A stretch of 64,000 bases of DNA from JAUVXJ01 sp964577995 (GCA_964577995.1 CAZOBP010000001.1:16336-80335); one strand, 5' to 3'. Shown: positions 1 to 9,286, counted from the stretch's first letter. Translations and numbers: made by a program. Notes: generated from the letters alone by a model not told the origin.

Positions 1-728
1 AGCTCTTCCCAACTGTCTCCCTCCACCACTGGTGCGTCAAGATCGATGCAAGGAATCACAATCCTCGATGCCTGTCGAGGACCAGGCGTGGAAATGGGAA
101 TCGAGGCCCCAGGCTCCACCAGATGGCGCAGTTGGTCGGGCACGGTGCCCCCGGATCCCGGAGGCAGGCTACCTCCCGGCAACACCGCTCCGGTTGTGGC
201 AGCGGGCCCAGTCTCGGGCTCGGCGTCCAAGGCCTCGGCGACCTCTCTGTTCAACACCTGGAGCTCTGACAGTGAACTGTACACCACGAAGATGAGTCCC
301 GCCAGGGCAGCGAGCTCAAGGAGCAAGAGCAACCTATCGCGCAACCTGGGGAAACCCTTGAGCCACAAGCCTCTCCCCAACCTGGCCAGAACCGATGCCG
401 CTTTGCCTATCACACTGGTCTGCGGAACGATCTCCACGGCCTTGAAAGAGGCGCTTTCGTCGAGCACGCCGCTCTCACTCTGGGCCGGGTGCGCCCTGGA
501 AACCACGGCAGAGCCGCCCTCGGACCACTGACGAGAACCTCTGTATCGTCCACGCAGTGGAGGACGCTCCTCTCCCCCATCAGAGGCTTCGAGCAGAGAA
601 CCCAACCCCGATTCTTCGCTCGAAGAGACACGCCGAAACCGCTCTAGCGCACGGGCACGTCGCTTCGCCTCGAGGATTTCCTCGAGCTCCTCTATAGTCC
701 GATCATCCATGGAAGACTCGTCGCTCAT
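1..728 (-). CDS. Sortase, N-terminal part (cut by window edge)
   Basis: The frame opens at an ATG (728) with GAGGAA about 7 bases upstream and runs off the left edge, so about 242 residues are visible. Residues 1-130 are charged and cytoplasmic-looking, with a Glu/Arg-rich helix near 10-33. A single membrane segment lies at about 133-152, followed by a Gly/Pro/Thr-rich spacer. The last 22 residues, SRIVIPCIDLDAPVVEGDSW and onward, match the opening strand of class D/E-type sortase domains (pattern I-P-x-I-x-x-D-x-P-V-x-E-G). The catalytic His, Cys and Arg lie outside the window. Sortases are membrane transpeptidases that anchor or join surface proteins. The family call rests on the short C-terminal match plus the architecture. 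An internal ATG at 710 is an alternative start. Confidence 0.75.
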   Translation of the reverse strand, partial: MSDESSMDDRTIEELEEILEAKRRARALERFRRVSSSEESGLGSLLEASDGGEERPPLRGRYRGSRQWSEGGSAVVSRAHPAQSESGVLDESASFKAVEIVPQTSVIGKAASVLARLGRGLWLKGFPRLRDRLLLLLELAALAGLIFVVYSSLSELQVLNREVAEALDAEPETGPAATTGAVLPGGSLPPGSGGTVPDQLRHLVEPGASIPISTPGPRQASRIVIPCIDLDAPVVEGDSWEE

Positions 729-946
729 GGTACGATTCCTCGGTCCCGCAAGCCTTCAGCCGTCCCCAAGGACAGACCACAGGGTCGGTACGCGTCGCGT
801 CCCTCCGCCGCTAGTCTGCACATTCAGGTCCACACTCCGTCCAACCCGTACCAAGCGCTCTCCCGACTGACCACACCCTGACAGCGCTCAGCCACGCGCA
901 CGACGAACTGACACAAGACCCCCAAAGGTCCCGATACCTTATGTAA

Positions 947-974
947 ATTATATGCCGTGCTGGCGAATAGTCAA
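947..974 (-). promoter_or_regulatory. Promoter for the sortase gene
   Basis: On the minus strand TTGACT (969-974) and TATAAT (947-952) are separated by 16 bases. This predicts a transcript start near 940 and an unusually long leader of about 210 bases before the ATG at 728. The stretch 729-1017 holds no gene besides this promoter. Confidence 0.6.
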
Positions 975-1017
975 GCAACCCTTCGTTCTCGGATCGCAGG
1001 TCTGTCCTGCCCGACCG

Positions 1018-2643
1018 TCACCGTGAGACACGACGAGTGGCAGACGGCGACTGCGCCGACGCCAGTTCCTTCAGGGTAGTGAGGTCCTCCACGCGCAGAA
1101 TCCAGACCATCACCCCATAGGTCAGCACGCCCACAGCGGCCCCGCCGGCCACGACCAGAAGCTCGCTCCAGACGGATGAGAGAGCAGCCAGCCGAGTCAG
1201 CCCCGGCATACCCGCTCGCACGACGGCACCGATCACCAGCGAGGCGACTGCGACCTTCAGGGCGGTCTTCCCCAGACCCTGGCTGCGAAGGGCATCGAAG
1301 CGGCGGTGGGCGAGATACAGCATCACCAGCGCGTGGCTAGTCAACTGGATCGAATTGGCGAGGACTAGCCCCAGCATTCCCAGCGGCACGATCAGCAGCA
1401 AGGCCGCGACGACATAGATCAGTACACCCAGGATTCCCACCAATACAGGTGTCTTTGTGTCCTTGCTTGCATAGAAGGCGAAGATCAACGGTTGCTCCAG
1501 AGCGGCGAAAGGCAGCCCGATGAGGTACACCCGGAGCGCCTCGGAAGTTCGGATTGTGTCATACGGCTGAAAGGCACCATGCTCGAACACCAGGGCGATG
1601 ATAGGCGTAGCCAACACGAAGAGACCAACACTCGCCGGGACAACGAGCAGCATCACGATGCGCAAGCCCATACCAAGAGTTCGCCGAAAGCGCAAAAGCT
1701 CGGCGCTAGAGGCCAGCCGGGACAGTGAAGGCAGGATCGCCGTCGAGACAGCTACAGCTACCAGGCCCAAGGGGAACTGGATGAGCGTGGTCGCATTCTG
1801 CATCCAGGCGATGCTCTGATCGCCCGTTCGCGAGGCAAGGTTTCGGTCGATGGCGATACCCAACTGGCTCACGATGAGGCCCAAAGCCACCGGGAGGTAC
1901 AGCCTGCCTATACGTCTCAGCCCCGGGTGAGTGAGATCCGGGCGGAAGGAAAGCCGTAGTTCACGGAGGCCTGGCAACTGGATGGCAACCTGTAGGATCG
2001 AGCCCAGAAGCACCCCCAGGGACAAGCTCGCCACGCCGAACCTGTCCCCCAGAAACAGCGCCCCCACTATGATGCCCAGGTTGAAGACACTGGCACCAAA
2101 GGCCGGGTAGATGAAGCGCTTGTCTGCATATAGAAGACCGGTTGATGCCCCTGACAACCCAAGGAACAGCACGGAGGGCACAGCCAAGCGGGTGAGTGTC
2201 GTCGTCTGCACCAAGAGCTCGGCATCGAAGCCGCCACCCAGTATCCAGGACACGGCGGGCGCAGCCCACTCGAGAAGGAGAACAATCAGCGAAAAGGCGA
2301 TGGCTACGAGTGAGAACAAGGCGCTGGCCAGGCGCCAAAGCTCCTCTCGCTTCGATGGAGCTGTGTAGTCCGTGAAGACGGGGACCAGAGCGGCGCTGAT
2401 CATGCCCCCTATGAGCAAATCGTAGACCATCGTGGGCACGATGGATGCGACTCGGAACGCGCTGACCATACCTGTCGCGCCGAAGAGGTGCGAGATGACC
2501 GTCTCTCGAACGAGACCCAGCACTCGGCTGCTGACATTGCCCAGGGCCACAATCACGGCAGCCCGCGCGATTTCCTTCCCCTCGCCCTCCTGCGATAGCG
2601 CCTCGTCCTGCGGCTCACCTCCAGGCACCAACCCGTGGCTCAC
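1018..2643 (-). CDS. murJ: Lipid II flippase MurJ (MviN family)
   Basis: A 541-residue, highly hydrophobic protein with about 14 predicted membrane segments of the MurJ/MviN part of the MOP superfamily. The N-terminal block (residues 24-70) carries the family pattern ARAAVIVALGNVSSRVLGLV then RETVISHLFG. MurJ flips undecaprenyl-linked peptidoglycan precursor across the cytoplasmic membrane. Length is normal for the family. The GTG start at 2643 overlaps the stop of the upstream rfaE2-like gene by one base (TAGTG), indicating a two-gene operon. The C-terminal tail from about residue 520 is Ser/Arg rich and not conserved. The family call is secure; a polysaccharide flippase role is the only serious alternative. 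Confidence 0.93.
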   Translation of the reverse strand: MSHGLVPGGEPQDEALSQEGEGKEIARAAVIVALGNVSSRVLGLVRETVISHLFGATGMVSAFRVASIVPTMVYDLLIGGMISAALVPVFTDYTAPSKREELWRLASALFSLVAIAFSLIVLLLEWAAPAVSWILGGGFDAELLVQTTTLTRLAVPSVLFLGLSGASTGLLYADKRFIYPAFGASVFNLGIIVGALFLGDRFGVASLSLGVLLGSILQVAIQLPGLRELRLSFRPDLTHPGLRRIGRLYLPVALGLIVSQLGIAIDRNLASRTGDQSIAWMQNATTLIQFPLGLVAVAVSTAILPSLSRLASSAELLRFRRTLGMGLRIVMLLVVPASVGLFVLATPIIALVFEHGAFQPYDTIRTSEALRVYLIGLPFAALEQPLIFAFYASKDTKTPVLVGILGVLIYVVAALLLIVPLGMLGLVLANSIQLTSHALVMLYLAHRRFDALRSQGLGKTALKVAVASLVIGAVVRAGMPGLTRLAALSSVWSELLVVAGGAAVGVLTYGVMVWILRVEDLTTLKELASAQSPSATRRVSR

Positions 2644-3131
2644 TAATCGTCTCCCGTATGGCGAGCCACGATGGTCGAGATGAGATCGCTTGTCGAGCGA
2701 TTGGCGATGAGTGAGGTGAGGTGGACCCGCCCGCCGTAGTCGGTCACTATCCTGGCCTCCGGTAGTTCCTCCTGGCGATAGTTGCCTCCCTTCACGTACA
2801 CGTCTGGCTTCAGTACAGCCACCAGCCTCTCTGCCGTCTTCTCGCTGAAGATGACTACATAGTCAACGTATCGCAGGGCCGCCAGCACCTCTGCCCGTTC
2901 GTCCTGGCCCACGTAGGGGCGTCCTGGCCCCTTCACACCTCGTGTGGACTCGTCATCATTGAGACCCACGAACAGTAGGTCTCCCTGCTCTCTAGCCTCC
3001 TTCAGATACCGAACATGTCCCACGTGCAGAAGATCGAAGCACCCATTGGTGAAAACGACGCTCTTGCCCTGAGACAATGCTAGTTCCCGCAGTGAGCGAG
3101 CCTTCTTCAGCGATACGACTTCCCCACTCAT
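2643..3131 (-). CDS. rfaE2: RfaE2-like cytidylyltransferase-fold nucleotidyltransferase
   Basis: 162 residues from an ATG at 3131, preceded by GGAGGG at good distance. An upstream in-frame start at 3194 has no such site and adds an atypical 21-residue tail. The HIGH-type nucleotide-binding motif appears as HVGH at residues 36-39 after VFTNGCFDLL. VKGGNY is central and a Ser-Thr rich motif, NRSTSDLISTI, lies near the end. The family is D-glycero-beta-D-manno-heptose 1-phosphate adenylyltransferase, usually fused to a kinase in HldE. Here it stands alone and no heptose kinase or isomerase is nearby, so its sugar substrate in this organism is uncertain. It is co-transcribed with murJ. Confidence 0.85.
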   Translation of the reverse strand: MSGEVVSLKKARSLRELALSQGKSVVFTNGCFDLLHVGHVRYLKEAREQGDLLFVGLNDDESTRGVKGPGRPYVGQDERAEVLAALRYVDYVVIFSEKTAERLVAVLKPDVYVKGGNYRQEELPEARIVTDYGGRVHLTSLIANRSTSDLISTIVARHTGDD

Positions 3132-3159
3132 ACTCACACCCTCCAACCTCGACCACGCT

Positions 3160-3188
3160 ATTCTACAACACTTGTGGCCTCGCGTCAA
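3160..3188 (-). promoter_or_regulatory. Promoter for rfaE2-murJ
   Basis: Minus strand: TTGACG (3183-3188), 17-base spacer, TAGAAT (3160-3165). The expected transcript start is near 3153, some 22 bases ahead of the ATG at 3131. It diverges from the M23 peptidase promoter about 40 bases away. Confidence 0.7.
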
Positions 3189-3220
3189 GCCCAAAGAGTA
3201 GCTGGCCTGGTGTCTGCTAT

Positions 3221-3235
3221 GATATAATGCGTGCG
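3221..3235 (+). promoter_or_regulatory. Extended -10 promoter, apparently leaderless
   Basis: TGATATAAT is an extended -10 element with the TATAAT hexamer at 3223-3228. No good -35 is visible. The transcript would be expected to begin about 7 bases downstream, at the GTG start codon (3235) of the peptidase gene, with no room for a ribosome binding site. Confidence 0.5.
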
Positions 3236-4242
3236 TGATCAGTGACTATCGCGACAGGAATGCACCTGCCAGAAAGATCGTCCTCGCCATACTGGGGGTG
3301 GTTCTGGCCCTCATCTGTCTGATCGCTGCCGCCTTCTTCGCGTCGTGGCCCGTAGGGACGCTGGCCGCCATCCTTCAGCCTACGCATACGCCCACTCCCA
3401 CGCCGACTGCCATGCCCACGTACACGAACACTCCGCTCCCCGTGCCGACCTTCATCCCCACACCCAGCCCCACACCGACGGTGGCTGAACCCCAGGCACA
3501 CCAATGGCTGGAGCGCCCATTCAGCGAGGAGCAATGCAACGAGCCAACGCGCTATTATCCTTATGGTTCCACAGGGGGCGGCAAGTACCGTATCCATCGG
3601 GGTGCGGACCTCCCTGGCCCTTTCGGCACACCGATCTTCGCCGCTGCTAGAGGACGTGTGATCGTAGCAGGCGAAGATGCTCGCGTGATCTATGGGGAAC
3701 GGCTTGGGTTCTATGGTCAGTTGGTGGTCATCCAGCTCCAGGAGCAGTACCGGGGACAGAAGGCATACGTGCTCTACGGCCACCTCTCCCAGGTACACGT
3801 TCACTTCCTGCAAGTGGTTGAGCCAGGCGATCTGATAGGAGAAGTCGGCATGAGCGGCGTCGCCATTGGCCCGCATCTCCATCTGGAAGTACGCCTGGGC
3901 AGCAACAGCTACCAGAACACTAGGAATCCGGAACTATGGCTGCGTCCTCTCCCAGGAAAGGGCACCTTGCTGGGTCGCTTGGTCGATGGCGAGGGACAGC
4001 CGATATCCGCACATCCTCTGACAGTCTACCGCACGGAAGGCGAAGAGCGGCGATGGCAGGATGCCACAACCTACCCGGCGACTGACGTAAACCCCGACGA
4101 CGAATGGAAAGAGAACTTCGCCTTGGGCGACATCCCCGCAGGGGACTACGTGGTCAAGACCTACGTGAACGGTCACTTGTACACTGAGAACTTCACCGTT
4201 CGCGAAGGAGAAACAACCTACGTCATCATCGAGGTTCCGTAG
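3235..4242 (+). CDS. Membrane-anchored M23 (LytM) metallopeptidase
   Basis: 335 residues. A short cytoplasmic N-terminus precedes a membrane segment (about 14-38) and a Thr/Pro linker (50-84) that would carry the enzyme across the wall zone. The M23 domain spans about 105-235 with zinc-site residues H121 and D125 (HRGAD), H183 (YGH) and H214-L-H216. M23 enzymes are Gly-Gly or D-Ala-type endopeptidases of peptidoglycan, or inactive activators; here the zinc ligands look intact. Residues 244-335 form a beta-rich carboxypeptidase-regulatory-like domain. The gene is divergent from the murJ operon, which fits envelope work. The start is set by the TATAAT 7 bases upstream rather than by a ribosome binding site. 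Confidence 0.85.
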   Translation: MISDYRDRNAPARKIVLAILGVVLALICLIAAAFFASWPVGTLAAILQPTHTPTPTPTAMPTYTNTPLPVPTFIPTPSPTPTVAEPQAHQWLERPFSEEQCNEPTRYYPYGSTGGGKYRIHRGADLPGPFGTPIFAAARGRVIVAGEDARVIYGERLGFYGQLVVIQLQEQYRGQKAYVLYGHLSQVHVHFLQVVEPGDLIGEVGMSGVAIGPHLHLEVRLGSNSYQNTRNPELWLRPLPGKGTLLGRLVDGEGQPISAHPLTVYRTEGEERRWQDATTYPATDVNPDDEWKENFALGDIPAGDYVVKTYVNGHLYTENFTVREGETTYVIIEVP

Positions 4243-4341
4243 ACCGAGCCAGGCATTGCCGTCCATGGTCACACAGGGCAACTCGGGGTGGCCTATTAGC
4301 CCGCCCACTCACGTTCGCTGAAGCGGCCAGAAGGAACGATC

Positions 4342-7293
4342 GTGAACTGCCCAAACTGCGGCGCAGAGACTGTACCCCAAGCTAGATTCTGCTCGAAGTG
4401 CGGCACGACCCTATGCGCGGAGAGGCAACCGGACCCCACACGCGGGACACACGATGCTGTCTCCGAGAGCGTCCCTGACGCCAGTGCGGCGATCACTGAT
4501 ACCACGAGTCCGCCGCCAAGCGAAGCCCAGCAACCAAGCGCGCCAGATTCCCCGGAGCGCGTCGCGTGCTGGCGGTGTGGCACGGACAACCCCAGTGACA
4601 GTAGGTTCTGTCGCCAATGTGGGGCCAGGCTGATAGACCCGGTCCTCCGGCTCTCGGAGCTCGAGGAGGAACTGGCTTCCGCGCGGGACGCTCTCTCCCA
4701 CATGCCTGCCCAAGTCACCGAGCCAGAACTGGAGACGCTAAATAGCCTTCAACTGAGACTCCAGCAAGCCAGGGAGGCATGTCAAGCAGGCGATACGGTC
4801 ACGACCGGCGAACTGCTGATCCATGTCGAGCGCGCAAACACCACGTTGGCGGCCCGGATGGCCAGACTCGAGGAAGTCGCCAAAGTAGCTCAGCTAGCAC
4901 AGCAAGCTCACGAAGCACTGGGTGATGTTCTTGAAGACGCCAGAACCTCCCTCGATGGCCTCACTCTCGTGCCCACCTCGGCTCTCGAGAAGGCCATCCG
5001 ACGCCTGGAAACCAGGCTCGCGTCCGGCACCAGGGCTCTCGAACGGAACCAGTTCAAGCAAGCACACACGGTGCTTGCTGGCACCAAGGCGGAGAAAGAG
5101 GCCAGAGCCGTCAGGGACAAACTAGCCACAGCCCAGAGCCGACAGCACGATCTGGAGGTCGGGGTCCAGCAACTGGAGGAGCGTCTGACTGACCTTCGCG
5201 CCAAGCTCGACGACGTGAGGCAGCAGTTCCTGAGCGATGGACTGGAGTCCTCCACAGTTGAGCGCAAACTGGCTCGTGTCGGCAGCACCCTGACGCAGAT
5301 CCGAGATGTGCTGGACAAGGGCAACGTGTCGCGAGCTCGTCAGCTCACCGAGTCGGTGGAAGCGAACCTGGATGCCCTTGACCAGCATCGCCTGGCCAGG
5401 GCCAGGGAGCAAGAAACCAGGCAAGCTTACGAGACCCGCCTTGCTCAAGAGACCGCCGACTTACGGCAGCGGATCGGCACGCTTCGAGACAGTCTTGAGT
5501 GCCTGACCCACCTGGACACCGCCCGCCAGTTGAGGGCTCTGGATGAATTGGATCGCAAAGTCGCACAAGTCGAGTCCGCTGAACCCCGCAGAGCTGAGAC
5601 ACTATTGAACACCATCCGTCGCGACCTGCAAGAACTGCGGCAGCAGCTTCCCGGGCTGCAAAGTAAGGATGGTCAGATAGGCGAGTTGCTGGATCGCGTG
5701 GCAGCCCTCCGGCACGAATACGAGCACCTGCACCAGAAGGTAGCGCAGCTCGAGGGCCCAGAGTGGGACTCCGAGCGGCAGTCCATAGAGAACAGCCTGG
5801 CCCGGCTCGCAGGTGCGCTCGAGAAGGGCGGATTCGAGAGCATACGCGCCCTGGAGAGTCTGCTGAGCAGCGTGGGAGAGCCTGCCAAGCTGGCGCAGAG
5901 CATAGCAGCCAGGATCGAGACCGAGCAGGAGGCATCCGAGCGTCTAGCGCGTGTGCAGACCAAGGCGAAGGCGCTCGTGCAGGACCTGAAGGATGCGCAA
6001 CGAGAGGGTCTAGGACTTCGCGAGGAAAGGGAACAATTGGGGCAGTTGACGGCCCTCCTGGGCCGAGCGGAAGAGCTCAGGCTCCAGGGCAAGAGACAAG
6101 AGGCCTCGATGGCGCTGGACACGATCGACGAGGAGCAACTGGATCAACTGAAGAACGAGATCGAAGACAGGCTCTCCAGCGCCAAACTACTCCAGAGGAA
6201 GACTACTCTCTCGGTGGCCAGGATGCCCGAGACTGGAGGAGTGACCAGCTACAACGTCATCCTCAACGTCTCCGGTGCAGGCCCGTACGACGCGTCCTCT
6301 ATACAGGGCAGTATCAAGATCGCACACAATGATCGGGTCGATCTCAGGAAAGCCATAGACGATCTGACAACGGTGATCAACGTCCTGTTCGGAGCGCAGT
6401 CCACTCTGCGCGGCAAGATGCCCGATTTGCCAGAGCATGAGGCCCTGGACTCCCTCTCTGAGCTGGGAGACTTGATGTACAGGTTGTTCTTGCCCACAGC
6501 GATTCAGAGACATCTCAGGGAAGAGGAGACCGCCGTCCTCATAGCATCCAACGACCTGGAACTGCCGTGGGAGTTGATGTACGTGGACGACGAGTTCCTT
6601 TGCCTGCGCGTCCCCATCGGACGAATGCCCATGATGAGAGACTTCCCCCGACGCAACGACTATACCCGCGAAGACAAGCTGCGCTTCCTGCTCATCGCCA
6701 ATCCCACTGGTGACCTGCCGGCAACGGAGGAGGAAGTAGCCTTGATCGCCCGTCGCTTGAGCAAGGAGCACGCCGATGTGGAGATCTGGCTCGGCGACGA
6801 GGTAACGGGGCTCAGACTCCACCGGGCCCTGGCCTCAGGCCGCTACGACGTCATTCACTACTCCGGCCACGCGTACTTCAACCTCCAGAACCCTGACGAA
6901 AGCGGCCTGCTCCTAGCCGGTCAGAATGTATTCATCGCACAGACCATTCAGCGCACGCTGAGAGGAAGACCCCTCATCCTTCTCAACGCCTGCGAATCTG
7001 GGCGGGAGATGATGCAGGACGGCGAGGTGAGCTACACTGCCTCCGAGACCGAAGGTCTGGCCTCATCCTTCATACGTGGCGGAGCATTAGGCATCTTGGG
7101 CACCCTGTGGCCCATCTTCGATGAAGGCGCAGCCGAGTTCGCCGCCACCTTCTACGATGGTCTCCTCTCGCGGAAGAACCTAGGCGAAGCCGTGCGCCTG
7201 GCCAGACTACAACTGAGGGAAAGCCACCCCCACGATGTGACCTGGGCCTCCTTCGTCCTCTACGGGGACCCCACTCTCATGATCCTCGAGTGA
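4342..7293 (+). CDS. Double zinc-ribbon, coiled-coil, CHAT-domain protease
   Basis: 983 residues, GTG start with AAGGA upstream. Two zinc ribbons open the protein: C3/C6/C17/C20 and C76/C79/C90/C93. A very long Glu/Gln/Arg/Leu-rich coiled-coil region covers roughly 105-615. A mixed alpha/beta linker domain (about 620-760) leads into a C-terminal CHAT domain, a caspase-HetF-associated cysteine peptidase fold. The likely catalytic dyad is H843 (HYSGHAYF) and C884 (LLNACESG), followed by the usual GTLWP and LYGDPT blocks. It follows the M23 gene by 99 bases and may be co-transcribed. CHAT proteases are often effectors switched on by a sensor partner, but no sensor gene or CRISPR locus is adjacent. 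Target and trigger are unknown. No signal peptide or membrane segment, so it is cytoplasmic. Confidence 0.85.
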   Translation: MNCPNCGAETVPQARFCSKCGTTLCAERQPDPTRGTHDAVSESVPDASAAITDTTSPPPSEAQQPSAPDSPERVACWRCGTDNPSDSRFCRQCGARLIDPVLRLSELEEELASARDALSHMPAQVTEPELETLNSLQLRLQQAREACQAGDTVTTGELLIHVERANTTLAARMARLEEVAKVAQLAQQAHEALGDVLEDARTSLDGLTLVPTSALEKAIRRLETRLASGTRALERNQFKQAHTVLAGTKAEKEARAVRDKLATAQSRQHDLEVGVQQLEERLTDLRAKLDDVRQQFLSDGLESSTVERKLARVGSTLTQIRDVLDKGNVSRARQLTESVEANLDALDQHRLARAREQETRQAYETRLAQETADLRQRIGTLRDSLECLTHLDTARQLRALDELDRKVAQVESAEPRRAETLLNTIRRDLQELRQQLPGLQSKDGQIGELLDRVAALRHEYEHLHQKVAQLEGPEWDSERQSIENSLARLAGALEKGGFESIRALESLLSSVGEPAKLAQSIAARIETEQEASERLARVQTKAKALVQDLKDAQREGLGLREEREQLGQLTALLGRAEELRLQGKRQEASMALDTIDEEQLDQLKNEIEDRLSSAKLLQRKTTLSVARMPETGGVTSYNVILNVSGAGPYDASSIQGSIKIAHNDRVDLRKAIDDLTTVINVLFGAQSTLRGKMPDLPEHEALDSLSELGDLMYRLFLPTAIQRHLREEETAVLIASNDLELPWELMYVDDEFLCLRVPIGRMPMMRDFPRRNDYTREDKLRFLLIANPTGDLPATEEEVALIARRLSKEHADVEIWLGDEVTGLRLHRALASGRYDVIHYSGHAYFNLQNPDESGLLLAGQNVFIAQTIQRTLRGRPLILLNACESGREMMQDGEVSYTASETEGLASSFIRGGALGILGTLWPIFDEGAAEFAATFYDGLLSRKNLGEAVRLARLQLRESHPHDVTWASFVLYGDPTLMILE

Positions 7294-7549
7294 CGGCGGC
7301 GGTCAGACACCATTGCCCCCCGTCAAGCCATAGGTACCATCTCCCGAACCCATCTCACGGGCCAGCAACCACGCAGGACGCAGGGTATCCACCATCGCAG
7401 ACGATGCTTGACGCACCCGCGGCTTCCCTCGGCCTAGTCCGCACGGTTGCTGAGCCTGGCCCCGCGCTCTCTAGCCAGCGCCTGCCGGGTCACCAACGCC
7501 CAGAAGTCGATGTCCCGCCGCTCCTTTTCACTCAACCGTGACCCCCATC
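7294..7549. other. Gene-poor stretch before dnaX
   Basis: About 250 bases with no convincing coding frame. An SRP/4.5S RNA gene is often found next to dnaX in bacteria, but its conserved core was not seen on either strand. A short minus-strand open frame (7434-7631) lacks a ribosome binding site. Confidence 0.4.
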
Positions 7550-7578
7550 TTGCATTTGTCCCCTGGTGATGGTAAACT
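7550..7578 (+). promoter_or_regulatory. Promoter for the dnaX operon
   Basis: TTGCAT (7550-7555), 17-base spacer, TAAACT (7573-7578). Predicted transcript start is near 7585, about 70 bases ahead of the GTG start at 7655. Confidence 0.6.
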
Positions 7579-7654
7579 AGACACCGGTCCCAAGCGAGGC
7601 CTCCTACCACACTTTTCAGACCCTGCATCACCCGCTCACTTGAGGAGACTCATC

Positions 7655-9286
7655 GTGTCGCACGCTTTCTACCGCAAGTGGCGGCCCAGTACCTTCGAGG
7701 AGGTGGTGGGCCAGGAGCACGTCACGCAGACTCTGCGCAATGCCATTGCCAGTTCTCGCATCGTCCACGCCTACCTCTTCAGCGGACCGAGGGGCACTGG
7801 TAAAACCTCCACGGCACGGATTCTAGCCAAGGCGGTGAACTGCTTAAGCGACAGCGACGACAAACCATGCAGTCAGTGTCGGATGTGCCAGGCCATTGAC
7901 GAGGGCAGAGCCATAGATCTGATTGAGATAGATGCTGCCTCACACACCGGTGTTGACGACATCAGAGACCTGAGGGACAAGATCAGCTTTGCCCCCGCAC
8001 AGGCGAGGTACAAGTTCTACATCATCGACGAAGTGCACATGCTCTCAACCTCGGCATTCAACGCACTGCTGAAGACGTTGGAGGAGCCGCCGCCCCACGC
8101 CATGATGGTCCTGGCGACGACGGAACCACACAAGATACCAGCCACCGTTCTCTCCAGATGCCAGCGCTTCGATTTCCGCCCCATCCCTCTCACTGTGATG
8201 ATCCACAGGCTGAAAGGCATCGCGTCCCAGGAAGGACTGCCTGTCCAGGACGAAGCATTGGAACTCATCGCACGGCAATCCACCGGCAGCATGCGTGACG
8301 CAGAGAGTCTGCTGGACCAGGTAGCCTCCTTCGGAGACTCTGAGATCACCCTCGAGCAGGTGCAGACCATGCTCGGCACCGCCTCCTCTCAGGCGGTGGA
8401 GGAACTGGTAGATCACCTGGCGCATCGTGATGTGGCTGCGGGGCTGACCAAGATAGGTGAAACCGTCGCTGACGGCGCCGATCCCCGCCAACTGAACAAG
8501 GGACTGCTTGACTACCTGCGAGGCCTTCTGATCGTCAAGACCACCAGCCACGGCCCGGCGGACCTGACCGTCGATCAACAAGGGCAGATGAAGACCCAAG
8601 CGCAGCAGTTCTCCCTCAAGGATCTGGTGCACACCATCAAGATCTTCAGTCAGGCTGTCCTGGACGTGAAGGGCTCTGCGCAGCCGCAGCTTCCATTGGA
8701 GTTGGCCTTCGTGGAGGCCATCCTCCGGAGGCAGTCCGAGAATCCGCCCGCCCGCCCTTCAGAGCAGGTGCCGCGAAGAGAGGCCCAGAAGTCCGCCGAG
8801 GAAGCGACCACCAAAGAGGCTGAGCGTACGCCTGCGGCCGACGATGAGCCAGCACCTCCCGAGAGCACTCCAGACAAGGAGGCCGCTCAAGCCAACGCTT
8901 CTGCCCCAGCGCTGGGGCTAGTTGGTGACGCAGCGCTGGGTGCGCTGCAAGAGAGATGGACCGAAGTGGTGACGGAGGTCAATCGAGAGAACATGCATAT
9001 CGCGGCCATCGTGAGGGACTGTCCGCCCGTGTCCTTCCAGGACGACACTCTCACCCTCAAGGCGCGATCGCACTTCCACAAAGAACAACTGGAATCTGAT
9101 CGGGCCAGGACGCTGGTTGAAGAGGCGATCGGCAAGATGCTGGGCCGGCGCTGCCGTGTCGGATACATCCTGGCCTCTGAGAAGGCGAACGAGAACCCCA
9201 AGAAGAAGGACCTCCAGGGACTTTCCGAGGATCCCGTGATTAAGGCCGGGCTGGAGCTGGGGGGCGAGATAGGCATCGTCAAGTGA
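7655..9286 (+). CDS. dnaX: DNA polymerase III subunit gamma/tau
   Basis: 543 residues from GTG 7655, which has GAGGAGA 5-8 bases upstream. The longer in-frame opening from 7538 has no such site and precedes the conserved FYRKWRP motif by a spurious stretch. It is the clamp-loader ATPase of the replicase. Walker A is GPRGTGKT (44-51), the zinc module has C63 and C72/C75/C78, Walker B is DEVH (125-128), and an SRC motif is near 167-169. The region about 365-430 is an acidic, Pro-rich linker and a tau-like C-terminal domain follows. It heads the plus-strand cluster dnaX-ybaB-recR, a very common bacterial order. No slippery heptamer for a gamma frameshift was recognised. Confidence 0.95.
   Translation: MSHAFYRKWRPSTFEEVVGQEHVTQTLRNAIASSRIVHAYLFSGPRGTGKTSTARILAKAVNCLSDSDDKPCSQCRMCQAIDEGRAIDLIEIDAASHTGVDDIRDLRDKISFAPAQARYKFYIIDEVHMLSTSAFNALLKTLEEPPPHAMMVLATTEPHKIPATVLSRCQRFDFRPIPLTVMIHRLKGIASQEGLPVQDEALELIARQSTGSMRDAESLLDQVASFGDSEITLEQVQTMLGTASSQAVEELVDHLAHRDVAAGLTKIGETVADGADPRQLNKGLLDYLRGLLIVKTTSHGPADLTVDQQGQMKTQAQQFSLKDLVHTIKIFSQAVLDVKGSAQPQLPLELAFVEAILRRQSENPPARPSEQVPRREAQKSAEEATTKEAERTPAADDEPAPPESTPDKEAAQANASAPALGLVGDAALGALQERWTEVVTEVNRENMHIAAIVRDCPPVSFQDDTLTLKARSHFHKEQLESDRARTLVEEAIGKMLGRRCRVGYILASEKANENPKKKDLQGLSEDPVIKAGLELGGEIGIVK

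Noticed and set aside
7434..7631. Minus-strand 65-codon frame with a protein-like segment (RLSEKERRDIDFW)
   Set aside because: No ribosome binding site, no recognised family, and it is antisense to the dnaX promoter region. A gene remnant cannot be excluded.
7294..7654. Possible SRP/4.5S RNA gene next to dnaX
   Set aside because: The conserved apical core sequence was not found on either strand.
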